Origin: Alphaproteobacteria bacterium
GTDB lineage: Bacteria > Pseudomonadota > Alphaproteobacteria > Thalassobaculales > Thalassobaculaceae
Reading direction: 5' to 3'
DNA: 64,000 nucleotides
Assembly: GCA_022822665.1 (NCBI GenBank)
Contig: JAJEAR010000005.1
Coordinates: forward strand, 1-64,000
Part shown: one piece after another, positions 17,948-26,628 of the stretch
How positions within the stretch are numbered: the first letter of the stretch is position 1
Layout of the letters: the number at the start of each line of letters is the position of its first letter
Made by a program: the position numbers and the translations under genes
The notes under the pieces: generated by a model
The model's database searches: none
Told to the model about the DNA's origin: nothing
The model's input: the letters and a program-made list of their open reading frames with translations, nothing else

Positions 17948-18472
17948 ATGCCGGTCCTGCTCGTTCTTCTCGCGGTGGTGGGTCTGCCCCTGCTCGAGAT
18001 CCTTGTCTTCATCGAGGTCGGCAGCGAGATCGGGGCGTTCACCACCATCGCGCTCACGGTCGTCACCGCCGCCTCGGGCCTGGTCCTGGCCCGAATCCAG
18101 GGCATGAACGCCCTCGTGCGGGCCCGCTCGGCGCTGGAACGCGGCGATCTCCCCGTCGCCGACCTGTTCGGCGGACTGGGCATCCTCGCCGGGGCGGTGC
18201 TGTTGCTGATCCCCGGGTTCGTGTCGGACACCGTCGGATTGCTGCTGCTGCTGCCGCCGGTCCGCGCCCTCCTGCTGCCGGGGCTGGTCGGCTGGGTGGC
18301 TTCGCGCCACTCGCGGCGGCGAACGGACGGCGCTGTCATCATCGACGCCGAGTTCAGCGACCTTGACAGGCCCGGAAACGGGACAACACTCGTTGACGGG
18401 ATATCAAGAGACCGGACGGACGCCGGGCCGGGGACGGGGTCGGCCCCACCGGAACCCGGCGAGCACAGGTAA
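17948..18472 (+). CDS. fxsA: FxsA family membrane protein
   Basis: This 174-aa protein begins PVLLVLLAVVGLPLLEILVFIEVG and has three or four hydrophobic segments, with GLVLARIQGMNALVRARSALERG between them, the pattern of FxsA (suppressor of F exclusion of phage T7). The C-terminal 40 residues are hydrophilic. I place the start at the ATG 17948 because AAGGGG lies six bases upstream; an ATG 15 bases earlier lacks a site. A TTGAAC at 17893 could be a -35 element for this gene, with no clear -10. Confidence 0.88.
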   Translation: MPVLLVLLAVVGLPLLEILVFIEVGSEIGAFTTIALTVVTAASGLVLARIQGMNALVRARSALERGDLPVADLFGGLGILAGAVLLLIPGFVSDTVGLLLLLPPVRALLLPGLVGWVASRHSRRRTDGAVIIDAEFSDLDRPGNGTTLVDGISRDRTDAGPGTGSAPPEPGEHR

Positions 18473-18479
18473 TCGGATC

Positions 18480-18908
18480 ATGGCACGGATACCACTGTTC
18501 AACTCCCCGCTGATGCTCGGCTTCGAGCAGTTCGAGCGCACGCTCGACCGGGTCAGCAAGTCCGCCGCCGATGGCTATCCGCCCTACAACATCGAGCAGA
18601 CCTCCGACGAGAGCCTCAGGATCACGCTCGCGGTTGCCGGGTTTGCGGACAGCGACCTGTCGATCCGGCTCGAGGACAACCAGCTCGTCATCCAGGGCCG
18701 GCAGGCCGAAGACGACGACCGGGTCTACCTGCACCGCGGCATTGCGGGCAGGCAGTTCCAGCGCACCTTCGTGCTGGCCGAGGGCATTGAGGTGATCGGG
18801 GCGGAGACCGACAACGGCCTGCTGCACATCGAGCTCAGGCAGCGGCCGCCGAAGACGCAGGTCCGTACCATCGAGATCGGCTCGCGCCAGTCCCGCCGGA
18901 AGGAATGA
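18480..18908 (+). CDS. Hsp20-family small heat-shock protein
   Basis: This 142-aa protein matches IbpA-like small heat-shock proteins: the N-terminus RIPLFNSPLMLGFEQFERTL, PPYNIEQTSDESLRITLAVAGF, and the alpha-crystallin end HRGIAGRQFQRTFVLAEG. It is an ATP-independent holdase that keeps unfolded proteins soluble in the cytoplasm. It lies eight bases after fxsA and is probably in its transcript. No ROSE-like thermosensor was recognised in the short leader. Confidence 0.9.
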   Translation: MARIPLFNSPLMLGFEQFERTLDRVSKSAADGYPPYNIEQTSDESLRITLAVAGFADSDLSIRLEDNQLVIQGRQAEDDDRVYLHRGIAGRQFQRTFVLAEGIEVIGAETDNGLLHIELRQRPPKTQVRTIEIGSRQSRRKE

Positions 18909-18986
18909 CGGGCGGCCCCGCGCAAGCCTGTACCGCGCTACCCCCGTGCCCTATTGATGGGGGTTCACACTGCGAACGGAGACCTC

Positions 18987-20051
18987 ATGCGCTTTGGATG
19001 GCTCACCCTTGCCATGTCGCCGGCACCCGACGAGGACCATGCCCGCATCCACGAGATCATTGCCCAGGTCGAGGAGGCGGAACGGCTGGGATTTGCCGAC
19101 GTCTGGCTGACCGAGCACTATTTCACCGGCGAGAGCGTGTACAACGACGCGGTACTGTTCGCGGGCGCGCTCGCGATGCGCACCCGGACCATTCGACTCG
19201 GCTTCGCTGTCCTGCAGATGCCGTTCCACCACCCGGTCCGGCTTGCAACCCAGCTTGCCCTGCTCGACAACCTGTCCGGGGGCCGGGTCGATGTCGGCGT
19301 CGGTCGCGGCACCATCTACAACGAGTACGAGTTCATCGGTCACGGCCTGCGCAGCGACGACAGCCGGGAGCGAATGAAGGAGGTGGTGGACATCCTGGAG
19401 CAGGCGTGGACCGACGGTCCGATTTCCTACCGGGGCCGGTTTCACAGCCTCGACGCCCCGGCAATCCGGCCCCGGCCGGTACAGCGTCCGGGCCCGCCGC
19501 TCTGGCGCAGCGCGATCTCTCCCGAATCGTTCCGGACCTGCGGCCGGCTGGGCATACCGGTCCTGGCCGCCCGTCTGCCGGTGCCCCAGATCCGCCAGCG
19601 CTGGGCGCTGTACCAGGAGGGACTCGACGAGGGCGGGCACGATCCGGCGGTGCGGGAACGGCTGCTGGAGCAGACCGCGCTGTGGCGCTACGTCCATGTT
19701 GCCGAGAGTGACGCGCAGGCGCGCGAGGAGCTCGAGTGCTACCTGGTGCGAACACGCGAACACATGATGCACATGCGCAGTGCCTTCAACCCGCCGGACT
19801 TCGCCCCCGACCCGGCGATGCTCAATGCGTGGTCCGACCCCGCGGTCAGCCATGCCGAAGGGGTTGGCATGGTGATGGAGACCGGGTCGCTGTTCGGCAG
19901 CCCGTCGACGGTCCGCGACGGTGTGGCGGAGCTCCGCGACGCGGGGGTGCGCCACCTGCTGTGCCAGACCGGTTTCGGCGACATGGACCACGACGCCAAC
20001 CTGGCCTCGATGCGCCGCTTCGCGGCCGAGGTCATGCCCGCGTTCGCCTGA
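18987..20051 (+). CDS. Luciferase-like flavin-dependent monooxygenase
   Basis: This 354-aa LLM-class protein has FADVWLTEHYFTGESVYNDA near residue 38, LGFAVLQMPFHHPVRLATQ, and GGRVDVGVGRGTIYNEYEF. A second such enzyme is encoded 1.8 kb away on the other strand; the two differ widely. The start at ATG 18987 has CGGAGA upstream and fits the family N-terminus (RFGWLTLAM); an in-frame ATG at 18954 has no site. It precedes era by 16 bases. Confidence 0.85.
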   Translation: MRFGWLTLAMSPAPDEDHARIHEIIAQVEEAERLGFADVWLTEHYFTGESVYNDAVLFAGALAMRTRTIRLGFAVLQMPFHHPVRLATQLALLDNLSGGRVDVGVGRGTIYNEYEFIGHGLRSDDSRERMKEVVDILEQAWTDGPISYRGRFHSLDAPAIRPRPVQRPGPPLWRSAISPESFRTCGRLGIPVLAARLPVPQIRQRWALYQEGLDEGGHDPAVRERLLEQTALWRYVHVAESDAQAREELECYLVRTREHMMHMRSAFNPPDFAPDPAMLNAWSDPAVSHAEGVGMVMETGSLFGSPSTVRDGVAELRDAGVRHLLCQTGFGDMDHDANLASMRRFAAEVMPAFA

Positions 20052-20067
20052 TGGCGGGGTGGACCCG

Positions 20068-20973
20068 ATGAACGAGGGCGGCCGCCGCGCCGGGTTCGCT
20101 GCCCTGATCGGCGCGCCGAACGCCGGAAAATCGACACTGCTCAACCGCCTGGTCGGCACCAAGCTCGCGATCGTGACCCACAAGGTCCAGACCACGCGTA
20201 CCCGGATCCGCGGCGTGTGCATCTGCGGCGATGCCCAGGTGGTGTTTGTCGACACCCCCGGCATCTTCCAGCCGCGGCGCCGGCTCGACCGGGCCATGGT
20301 CAACGCCGCCTGGAGGAGTGCCGCCGATGCCGATGTCGTGGTCGTGGTGCACGACGTCGCCCGCGGCGCCCGCGATGCCGAGAGCGTGCGGATCCTCGAC
20401 GGGGTACGGCGCGAGAACCGCCCGGTGGTACTCGCGCTCAACAAGATCGACCTGGTCCGCACCGAGACCCTGCTGCCCCTTGCTGCCGAGTTTGCCGGCG
20501 AGGGGGTGTTCGAGGAGATGTTTATGATCTCGGCCCAGTCCGGGGACGGCTGCGACCGGCTGGTTGAACACCTGGCGGACCGGATGCCGTCCGGGCCCTG
20601 GCTCTATCCCGAGGACGAGATCAGCGACCTGCCGGAGCGGCTGTTCGCGGCCGAACTGACCCGCGAGCAGGTCCTCCTGCGCCTGCACCAGGAGTTGCCG
20701 TACCAGGCGACGGTGGAGACCGAGCAGTGGACCGAGCGCGATGACGGCGCCCTGGTGATCAACCAGGTGATCTACGTGCGTCGGCCCGGACACAAAAAGA
20801 TCGTGCTGGGACGCGGCGGCCGGATGATCCGGGCGATCGGATCGGCGGCCCGTCTCGGACTGCGGGAGGCGCTCGAGCGGAACGTGCACCTGTTCCTGTT
20901 CGTGAAGGTGCGCGAGAACTGGATGGATGATCCCGGTCGCTACGTCCTGTGGGGACTCGACCCGGATGCCTGA
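20068..20973 (+). CDS. era: GTPase Era
   Basis: This 301-aa GTPase binds 16S rRNA in 30S assembly. Its G motifs are G1 GAPNAGKST, G3 DTPG, G4 NKID and a G5-like SAQSGDG. The C-terminal KH domain carries KKIVLGRGGRMIRAIG. The G2 region TTRTRIRG is typical. Length matches the family. The order era-recO is the usual one in alphaproteobacteria, though rnc does not precede it here. Confidence 0.97.
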   Translation: MNEGGRRAGFAALIGAPNAGKSTLLNRLVGTKLAIVTHKVQTTRTRIRGVCICGDAQVVFVDTPGIFQPRRRLDRAMVNAAWRSAADADVVVVVHDVARGARDAESVRILDGVRRENRPVVLALNKIDLVRTETLLPLAAEFAGEGVFEEMFMISAQSGDGCDRLVEHLADRMPSGPWLYPEDEISDLPERLFAAELTREQVLLRLHQELPYQATVETEQWTERDDGALVINQVIYVRRPGHKKIVLGRGGRMIRAIGSAARLGLREALERNVHLFLFVKVRENWMDDPGRYVLWGLDPDA

Positions 20974-20981
20974 CCGCGGCC

Positions 20982-21719
20982 ATGCAGTGGACTGACAGCG
21001 GCGTTGTGCTCTCGGCGCGACCGTTCGGCGACAGCGCGGCGGTCGTGACATTGCTTACCGAACACAACGGCCGCCACGCCGGGCTGGTGCACGGTGCGCG
21101 CACGGCGGCAAAACGCGGGTTCCTGCAGTGCGGGACCCTGGTGTCCGCGCGCTGGTCGGCGCGGCTCGCCGATCACCTGGGCCGGTTCGATCTCGAGCCG
21201 CAGCGCGCCATCGCGGCTGCCCTGTTCGACGATGCCGACCGGCTTGCGGGACTGACGTCTGCGGCCGCGGTTGCGGAACGCGCGCTTGCCGAACGCCAGC
21301 ACTACCCCGGCGTCTACGGTGGACTGCTTGCCCTCATCGACAGCCTTACCATGCCGGAGCTCGGAGACGCCTGGATGGCGGTCTACCTGCGCTGGGAACT
21401 CAACCTGCTGCAGGTGCTGGGCTACGGGCTGGACCTGTCGCGGTGCGCGGTGACCGGGGAGCGGACCGGCCTTGCCTGGGTCAGCCCGCGCACCGGCCGC
21501 GCGGTGACCGTGCAGGGAGCCGGCGAGTGGACGCCGCGCCTGCTGCGGCTCCCGGGGTTTCTGGCCGGCGAGGGCACGGTGGATGCGAGCGTGCCCAGGG
21601 CCGATCTCGCGGCCGGGCTCGATCTCACCGGGCGCTTTCTCGCCAGGCACGTCTTTGCTCCGGCGGGACAGCCGCTGCCGCCCGCCCGCGAGCGGCTGGC
21701 GGCACGGTTTGCCGGCTGA
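20982..21719 (+). CDS. recO: DNA repair protein RecO
   Basis: This 245-aa protein has an N-terminal OB fold (WTDSGVVLSARPFGDSAAVVTLLTEHNGRHAGLVHGA cut into its usual segments) and a helical C-terminus, LRWELNLLQVLGYGLDLSRCAVTG. RecO loads RecA with RecR and anneals strands. Only one of the zinc-finger cysteines (RCAVTG) is present, as in many alphaproteobacterial members. It follows era by eight bases and is co-transcribed. Confidence 0.95.
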   Translation: MQWTDSGVVLSARPFGDSAAVVTLLTEHNGRHAGLVHGARTAAKRGFLQCGTLVSARWSARLADHLGRFDLEPQRAIAAALFDDADRLAGLTSAAAVAERALAERQHYPGVYGGLLALIDSLTMPELGDAWMAVYLRWELNLLQVLGYGLDLSRCAVTGERTGLAWVSPRTGRAVTVQGAGEWTPRLLRLPGFLAGEGTVDASVPRADLAAGLDLTGRFLARHVFAPAGQPLPPARERLAARFAG

Positions 21720-22206
21720 ACGGTGCGATCCTCCGCGAGCGGAACGACGAACGGCCTGCCGGAGAGCCAGGTACATGACACCTGAACCTGTTATTCCCGT
21801 GAGCGAAACCGCACCCGAAAGGCTGACCGGCACGGCAGGCCGGGAGCCCCGGCCGTGTCTGCGATCTGAGCCTTTGGACAAAACCTCAAACGCAACACAA
21901 TCCCGCTACACTGGACGTGCCGTGAGGGGTACAGGGGGTACACCGGGCCGCAGGATTGCCGGTGCGCGCCGGGAGTGTCGCCGCCACATGGTTCAATGAT
22001 GTCGCGCCCCCATCCCTGAAAGCGGCAGGATGGTGCCGCAGGCCGCAAACGGGGAAAATTGTTCAGCAAAGTGCCTGGACACCGGTGTCTCCTGTGGCCG
22101 GGGCGGGCAGGATGACCTTTGCGACAGGGTCGGTGTGGGCAGCGAACGGTATCCCGGTCGCCACTTACCAGGATGGAAGGATCGTCGGGAACGGAAGTGT
22201 GTGTGC
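21720..22206. other. Intergenic, no confident gene
   Basis: About 490 bases follow recO. A short frame near 22111-22210 reads FATGSVWAANGIPVATY and DGRIVGNG, faintly like the end of a class IV aminotransferase, but it is too short to call. Nothing else was recognised. Confidence 0.35.
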
Positions 22207-22542
22207 TTGACACGGATTGACGATGCGCTTCTGCGGCAGATGACGGCGGCGATCGTCGAGGTGGCCGATCCCGAGCGTGTGATCCTGTTCGGTTCTCGCG
22301 CGCGTGGCGATGCCGATGCGGACTCGGACATCGATCTGGTGGTCCTCAAGGCGGAACCGTTCGAGCCCGGCCGGGACCGCGGGGCCGAAGAAACGCGCCT
22401 GTGGCGTGCGCTTGCGAAGTTCCATGTCCCGAAGGACATCCTGGTCTACAGCCTGGACGAGGCCGAGCACTGGCGCGGCTCCCTCAACCACGTGCTTGCG
22501 CGGGCCCTGCGCGAAGGCAGGGTGCTCTACGAGCGACCTTGA
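22207..22542 (+). CDS. MNT-type nucleotidyltransferase (antitoxin-like)
   Basis: This 111-aa protein has the minimal nucleotidyltransferase motif GSRARGDADADSDIDL (GS followed by DxD), as in MntA antitoxins that AMPylate and silence HEPN toxins. The C-terminus is FHVPKDILVYSLDEAEHW, usual for the family. The start is probably the TTG at 22207, nine bases after GGAAG; a GTG six bases earlier is too close to that site. The reading frame is intact, but the HEPN partner directly downstream is broken. Confidence 0.8.
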   Translation: MTRIDDALLRQMTAAIVEVADPERVILFGSRARGDADADSDIDLVVLKAEPFEPGRDRGAEETRLWRALAKFHVPKDILVYSLDEAEHWRGSLNHVLARALREGRVLYERP

Positions 22543-22775
22543 GCAGGCGAGGCGGGGAAAGTCACTTGGGCTCTTTACGGCATGGCCGATGCAGGCGTTT
22601 TCGCTGGCGGCGATTTCGGCTTCCTGTCCGGCAGGCGGCGGAAAAGCTGGTCGGGGCCAGGCCTGCACGCTGTCGCACGACCTGGCGGTCCTTCCGGGCA
22701 TGGCGGGCGCCGGCGGAGCGGTCGCCGCCGGTTTCGAGAGGTTGGTCGAATATACCTGCCGCAGACTCCTCTGAG
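22543..22775 (+). pseudogene. HEPN-domain toxin remnant (HepT-like), frameshifted
   Basis: Pieces of a HEPN protein appear in three frames in the right order: ADAGVFAG in one, RQAAEKLVGARPA (the QQAAEK motif of the family) in a second, and SHDLAVLPGMAGAG with FERLVEY in a third. The RX4-6H catalytic site cannot be rebuilt in one frame. At least two frameshifts make it inactive. It stands directly after the intact MNT gene, the usual TA order. Confidence 0.7.
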
Positions 22776-22946
22776 CGAGACTCCCTTGGCTCTCCCGAGG
22801 ACCGATTTCCGTGGCTGGTTTAGACCATCAGGCGAAATTGCGCCTGACTCGCGATCCCGCGCGGACCCCGTCTCCTTCCCCGAACCGCGGCCCCCGTTAC
22901 CCCGGAGCAGAGCGGCATCCGGGGAAACAGACCGGGAGACCGCTGC

Positions 22947-23099
22947 ATGCCCATCTGCACCAAACTTGACGACAACGCCTTGCAGGCTGCCGCAGGCAAG
23001 GTGGCGGGCAGGATCGCAAGGGCGATGGGATTCGAGGCTGCAACAGCGTCGGAGGAGACCGACGACGCGCAGGTGCGGCTCCATTCCGAACTGTCCTGA
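22947..23099 (+). CDS. Small hypothetical ORF, 50 aa
   Basis: A short frame starts at ATG 22947 after GACCGGGAG. It encodes an alanine-rich, probably helical peptide (KLDDNALQAAAGKVAGRIAR) with an acidic C-terminus. I do not recognise it. It lies between the two toxin-antitoxin loci and may be a remnant or a small regulator. Confidence 0.25.
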   Translation: MPICTKLDDNALQAAAGKVAGRIARAMGFEAATASEETDDAQVRLHSELS

Positions 23100-23126
23100 A
23101 TACCCCATTGGGTTATCTATCGCCGG

Positions 23127-23461
23127 ATGCAACCGGGCGCTGTGGCCCCGACCCTCACCTGCCAGGCGGACAAGCTGTTCACCGGGGAGAAGCGGCGCGC
23201 ACTGATCGACCATCCGGCCGGGAACCTGCTGGCAGGCGACGAGATACCGGGAACCGGCGTCCGAAAGTTGTGCCTTGCGGTGTCGGGCCGGACAGGCGTG
23301 GCGGTGCGCGGGTGATCTGCTTCTGCGAAGGGGAGGACATGCCCGTGTACGCGCTCCTCGCCTGTGCGAAGTCCGCCGGAACGGACTTGAACCCGGCAGG
23401 GCGGCGCGCAGTGGCCGGGATCGTCGCGGCGATCAGGGACGCCGGAAAGGAGAAGCCGTGA
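23127..23461 (+). pseudogene. RelE/HigB-like toxin remnant, frameshifted
   Basis: The first part reads KRRALIDHPAGNLLAGDEIPGTG and VRKLCLAVSGR in one frame, typical of the RelE-like toxins that accompany HigA/NadS antitoxins. The rest, RGGARVICFCEGEDMPVYALL followed by ACAKSAGTDLNPAGRRA, continues in another frame. The shift falls near 23290-23300. The 3' end overlaps the start of the HTH gene by four bases, the normal TA junction. The toxin should be inactive. Confidence 0.7.
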
Positions 23462-23739
23462 GCACGTTCGGAGAAGACCTGATCCGGTCCCTCAACGAGG
23501 CACTTGCCCATGCCGGGGGCGAAGGTCGTGCCGTGGTTCATACGCCTCTGACCCCGCTCGAAGTTCGCAAGCAGGCGAAGCTCACCCAGGAGCAGATGGC
23601 CTCCCTGATGGGCATGAGCCTGTCCGGCTACCGCAAGTGGGAACAGGGAGTCCGTCGTGTCAGCGGACCGGCGGCGACACTGCTGCAGGTGATCCAGAAG
23701 GAACCCGAAGCGGTCCGGCGCGCGCTCTTGCCATCGTGA
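23458..23739 (+). CDS. HTH antitoxin/regulator (HigA/NadS-like)
   Basis: This 93-aa protein has a Cro/C1 helix-turn-helix, KLTQEQMASLMGMSLSGYRK, followed by WEQGVRRVSGPAATLLQVI. It matches antitoxins that follow RelE-like toxins. The GTG at 23458 has AAAGGAG six bases upstream, and the longer in-frame extension is the shadow of the toxin. It is intact while its toxin is broken, so it may persist as an autoregulator or an anti-addiction gene. Confidence 0.82.
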   Translation: MSTFGEDLIRSLNEALAHAGGEGRAVVHTPLTPLEVRKQAKLTQEQMASLMGMSLSGYRKWEQGVRRVSGPAATLLQVIQKEPEAVRRALLPS

Positions 23740-23999
23740 TGCTGCCTTGTCCCGACAGAGTACGTTGAAAGCGATTCTCTCCCTTTCACCTGCGACGTTC
23801 AGCGCCGGCAGATTCCACAGGGCCTCGTCCCCGGAAATCCCCGCATCCCGTCCGCAGGCCACCGCGACGGCGGCAACACGAACCGCGTGGGCGTCGGCGA
23901 ACCACCGCGGGCGAGTGTTGCAGGGATCCGTCAGGGTGCGGGCCTTGAGCTCCCTCAAGCTCTATCGCCGCGGGCCAGGATCCTGCCCGTGGCGGGAAT

Positions 24000-24461
24000 T
24001 CAGACTGCGGCCGGACTGCTGTCCCGGTCCGGGGGCAGGACGCTCGCGCCGACGCTGCGCACGATGCCCCGGAACAGTGCGACCCGTGTCGCACCCGCGG
24101 TCTCGACCTCCACGTCGACGATGCCGGTCCTGCCGCGCAGGTCGGTCATGGTCGCGGTCGCGGTCAGACGGTCACCAGCGTGGGCGGGGTTTAGATAGGT
24201 GATCGTGCTGCTTTGGAGCACCATCACCTGGCCCCCGCTGCAGCAGGCAAAGGCGCAGGCGGAATCCGCGAGCGTGAACACGTAGCCGCCGTGGCAGATG
24301 CCGTGGCCGTTCAGCATGTCGGCGCGCACGCTCATGGTCATGACCGCGTGCCGAGCCTGTGCCGACACCAGGTCGATGCCGAGGCCGGAGCTCGCGGTAT
24401 CGCGCGCGGTCATGAAGGCGGCGACTCGCCGGGCCAGCCGATCCGCGTCGGTCTCGTTCAT
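24000..24461 (-). CDS. PaaI-family hotdog thioesterase
   Basis: This 153-aa hotdog protein carries the PaaI signature: GHGICHGGYVFTLADSACAFA, in which the glycine-rich turn and Asp are catalytic. It would hydrolyse a (hydroxy)phenylacetyl-CoA or related aryl-CoA ester. No other phenylacetate (paa) genes are in the window, so it may be a general CoA-ester rescue enzyme. It ends 200 bases upstream of a LivJ-like gene's stop on the same strand. Confidence 0.85.
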   Translation of the reverse strand: MNETDADRLARRVAAFMTARDTASSGLGIDLVSAQARHAVMTMSVRADMLNGHGICHGGYVFTLADSACAFACCSGGQVMVLQSSTITYLNPAHAGDRLTATATMTDLRGRTGIVDVEVETAGATRVALFRGIVRSVGASVLPPDRDSSPAAV

Positions 24462-24660
24462 GCACGCTCTGCCCGTGAAATGGCGAGGGGGCCTGCCGGC
24501 GCGGACCGGGTCCGCTCAGGCCAAACGGGGCCGGTCCTGTACGTTCCCGCGATGCCGGTTGGCCGGCCTGTGGCGGATCAGGAACAGGTCCGGGGTGTCG
24601 TCCGTGCGCTGCAGCCGCCCGGCCGCGAACATGCGGCCGGGCGGGAGTGCGGGTGCAGGA

Positions 24661-25908
24661 TCAGTACTTCTTGCACTCGGGGTTTTCGCGGCTCGGCAGA
24701 CCGATGGTCTTGAACACCGCGGGGTCGATTCCCAGCGTCTGGTTGACGTCGGGGACCACCTTGATCAGCTTGTTCACCAGCTGGCCGTCCTCCTCCACCA
24801 CCTCGGTGATGAAGTTGGTCCCGATCGCCTGGCGGTTCCCGTCGAGCCGGATCTTGCCGTTCGGCGCGTCGATCTCCAGGCCCGCAAGGCACTGGCGGAA
24901 CGCGGCATGGCCGTCACTCAGGTCGCCGCCGATCTCGTCCATGCACGTCTTCATGGCGGTGAACGCGTTGTAGTAGCCGGTCGCCATCAGGGCCGGGGTC
25001 GGGAAACGCTTCTCGGGCGGGAACGCATCCTGGTACGCCTTCACGAAGGCCTGCCAGTTCGGGTGGTCCCAGTCGTCCGCCTGCGGACCCGAGCCCGGGG
25101 TGCCGATCAGTGCGTTCTTGGCGTTGCCGCGCGAACTCAGCACCGTCCCGTCAATCATGATGGTCCCGCCGATCAGCTTCGCATCGCCGCCGGCCTGCTG
25201 GTACTGGTTCAGGAAGTTGACCGCGTCGCCGCCGCCGAGACCGAGGTAGATGGCGTCGACGTCATCGGGCAGGGCCGCGATGATCGACCCGAAGTCCTTG
25301 GTCCCCAGCGGGACCCAGAACCGCTCGGTAATGGTGCCGCCGGCGTTGCAGAACTCGAGCGCGAAGCCGAACACCTGGGTGTAGATGAACGAGTAGTCCT
25401 CGCCGATGGTGGCGACCGTGCGGTAGCCCTTCTCGTTGTAGACGTAGTCCCCGAGACCGGCCGACCACTGGGCGCCGTCCATGTTGAAGCGGAAGAAGTT
25501 CTCCGACGGGGTCACGTAGGTGGTTTCCTGGGCACCGGAGATGCCGTTGATGAAGGTCACCTGCGGCTGGGTCTTGGAATAGTCGCGCAGCGCAATGCCC
25601 TCGGAGCCGGAAAGCGGACCGATCACGATGTCGACCTGGTCCTGCTCGACGACCTTGCGGACGGCGCGTAGCGCACTGTCCGGGCTGGCGTCGGTGGCGC
25701 CGATGATGACTTCGATCTCGCGGCCTCCAGCCATGTTGTTGGCCTGCTGCAGCGCGACCTGGAAACCGCGCAACCCGTCCTCGCCGAGCACGGTGTATGT
25801 TCCCTCGAGCGTCGCGAGGAACCCGATCTTGAGCTTCTCGGCGGCAAGGGCCTGACCGGCGGCCAGCACCGCAAAACCGGCCAGTGTCGAAACCAGCACC
25901 TTTCGCAT
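24661..25908 (-). CDS. LivJ-type ABC substrate-binding protein
   Basis: This 415-aa periplasmic binding protein has a signal peptide (KVLVSTLAGFAVLAAGQALAA) and a branched-chain amino-acid-binding-like type I fold: KIGFLATLEGTYTVLGEDG, IGPLSGSEGIAL, and DYVYNEKGYRTVATIGEDYS. Length and pattern resemble receptors for amides, urea or aromatic compounds. No permease or ATPase of the Liv type is next to it, so it is an orphan receptor. Start ATG 25908 is favoured over an ATG 27 bases upstream because the signal peptide begins there. Confidence 0.88.
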   Translation of the reverse strand: MRKVLVSTLAGFAVLAAGQALAAEKLKIGFLATLEGTYTVLGEDGLRGFQVALQQANNMAGGREIEVIIGATDASPDSALRAVRKVVEQDQVDIVIGPLSGSEGIALRDYSKTQPQVTFINGISGAQETTYVTPSENFFRFNMDGAQWSAGLGDYVYNEKGYRTVATIGEDYSFIYTQVFGFALEFCNAGGTITERFWVPLGTKDFGSIIAALPDDVDAIYLGLGGGDAVNFLNQYQQAGGDAKLIGGTIMIDGTVLSSRGNAKNALIGTPGSGPQADDWDHPNWQAFVKAYQDAFPPEKRFPTPALMATGYYNAFTAMKTCMDEIGGDLSDGHAAFRQCLAGLEIDAPNGKIRLDGNRQAIGTNFITEVVEEDGQLVNKLIKVVPDVNQTLGIDPAVFKTIGLPSRENPECKKY

Positions 25909-26079
25909 CACATCATTCCTTTCCGTCTCTGGCACCCGCGCGCGCCGGAGCGCACCTGAGCTGCTGCTTCACCATGCCCGATCATGCGACATCGTTCCGG
26001 CCGATGCCAGATGCTCAGGCAATCCACTCGCGCGGGGCCGGACTTGTCGCCCGCGACGGTGCGGGGCACAGTACTGCTC

Positions 26080-26628
26080 ATGCGCAGACCATCCTACGAA
26101 CACGGAACCGGTGGACCGATCCACCATCGCATCCCGCCCGGTGACTCGCTCGAGCGCAGGGTGTGCAACGAGTGCGGCTTCATCGACTACGTCAATCCCA
26201 GGATCGTCGTGGGCTCGGTCTGCACCTGGGGCGACCGGTTCCTGCTCTGCAAGCGTGCCATCGACCCCCGCAAGGGATACTGGACCATCCCGGCCGGTTT
26301 CATGGAGCAGAACGAGACCAGCAGCGAGGGCGCGATGCGCGAAGCGCGCGAGGAAGCCTGCGCCGACATCGAGATCGATGCGCTGCTCGGCGTCTACAAC
26401 ATCGCCCGCATCAGCCAGGTGCAGCTGATCTTCCGGGCTCGCCTGGTCTCGCCGGAGGTTGCCGCAGGACCCGAGTCGGAACAGGTGGGGCTGTTCTCCT
26501 GGGAGGAGATCCCGTGGGAAGCGCTTGCCTTTCCCTCCGTGCTCTGGGCGCTGCGGCACTACCGGGAGGTTGACGGGGCCACCGACTTCGCGCCGCGGGC
26601 GGAAGGACCGATCCCCGGGCGCCGGTAG
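26080..26628 (+). CDS. NUDIX hydrolase with N-terminal CxxC
   Basis: This 182-aa protein has a zinc-ribbon-like RRVCNECGFIDYVNPRIVVGS followed by a Nudix box GFMEQNETSSEGAMREAREE, where the later conserved glycine is Cys. It hydrolyses a nucleoside diphosphate linked to another moiety. The ATG at 26080 is used; a GTG at 26059 is an alternative. The last 70 bases overlap the 3' end of the convergent methyltransferase gene in antisense. Confidence 0.82.
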   Translation: MRRPSYEHGTGGPIHHRIPPGDSLERRVCNECGFIDYVNPRIVVGSVCTWGDRFLLCKRAIDPRKGYWTIPAGFMEQNETSSEGAMREAREEACADIEIDALLGVYNIARISQVQLIFRARLVSPEVAAGPESEQVGLFSWEEIPWEALAFPSVLWALRHYREVDGATDFAPRAEGPIPGRR

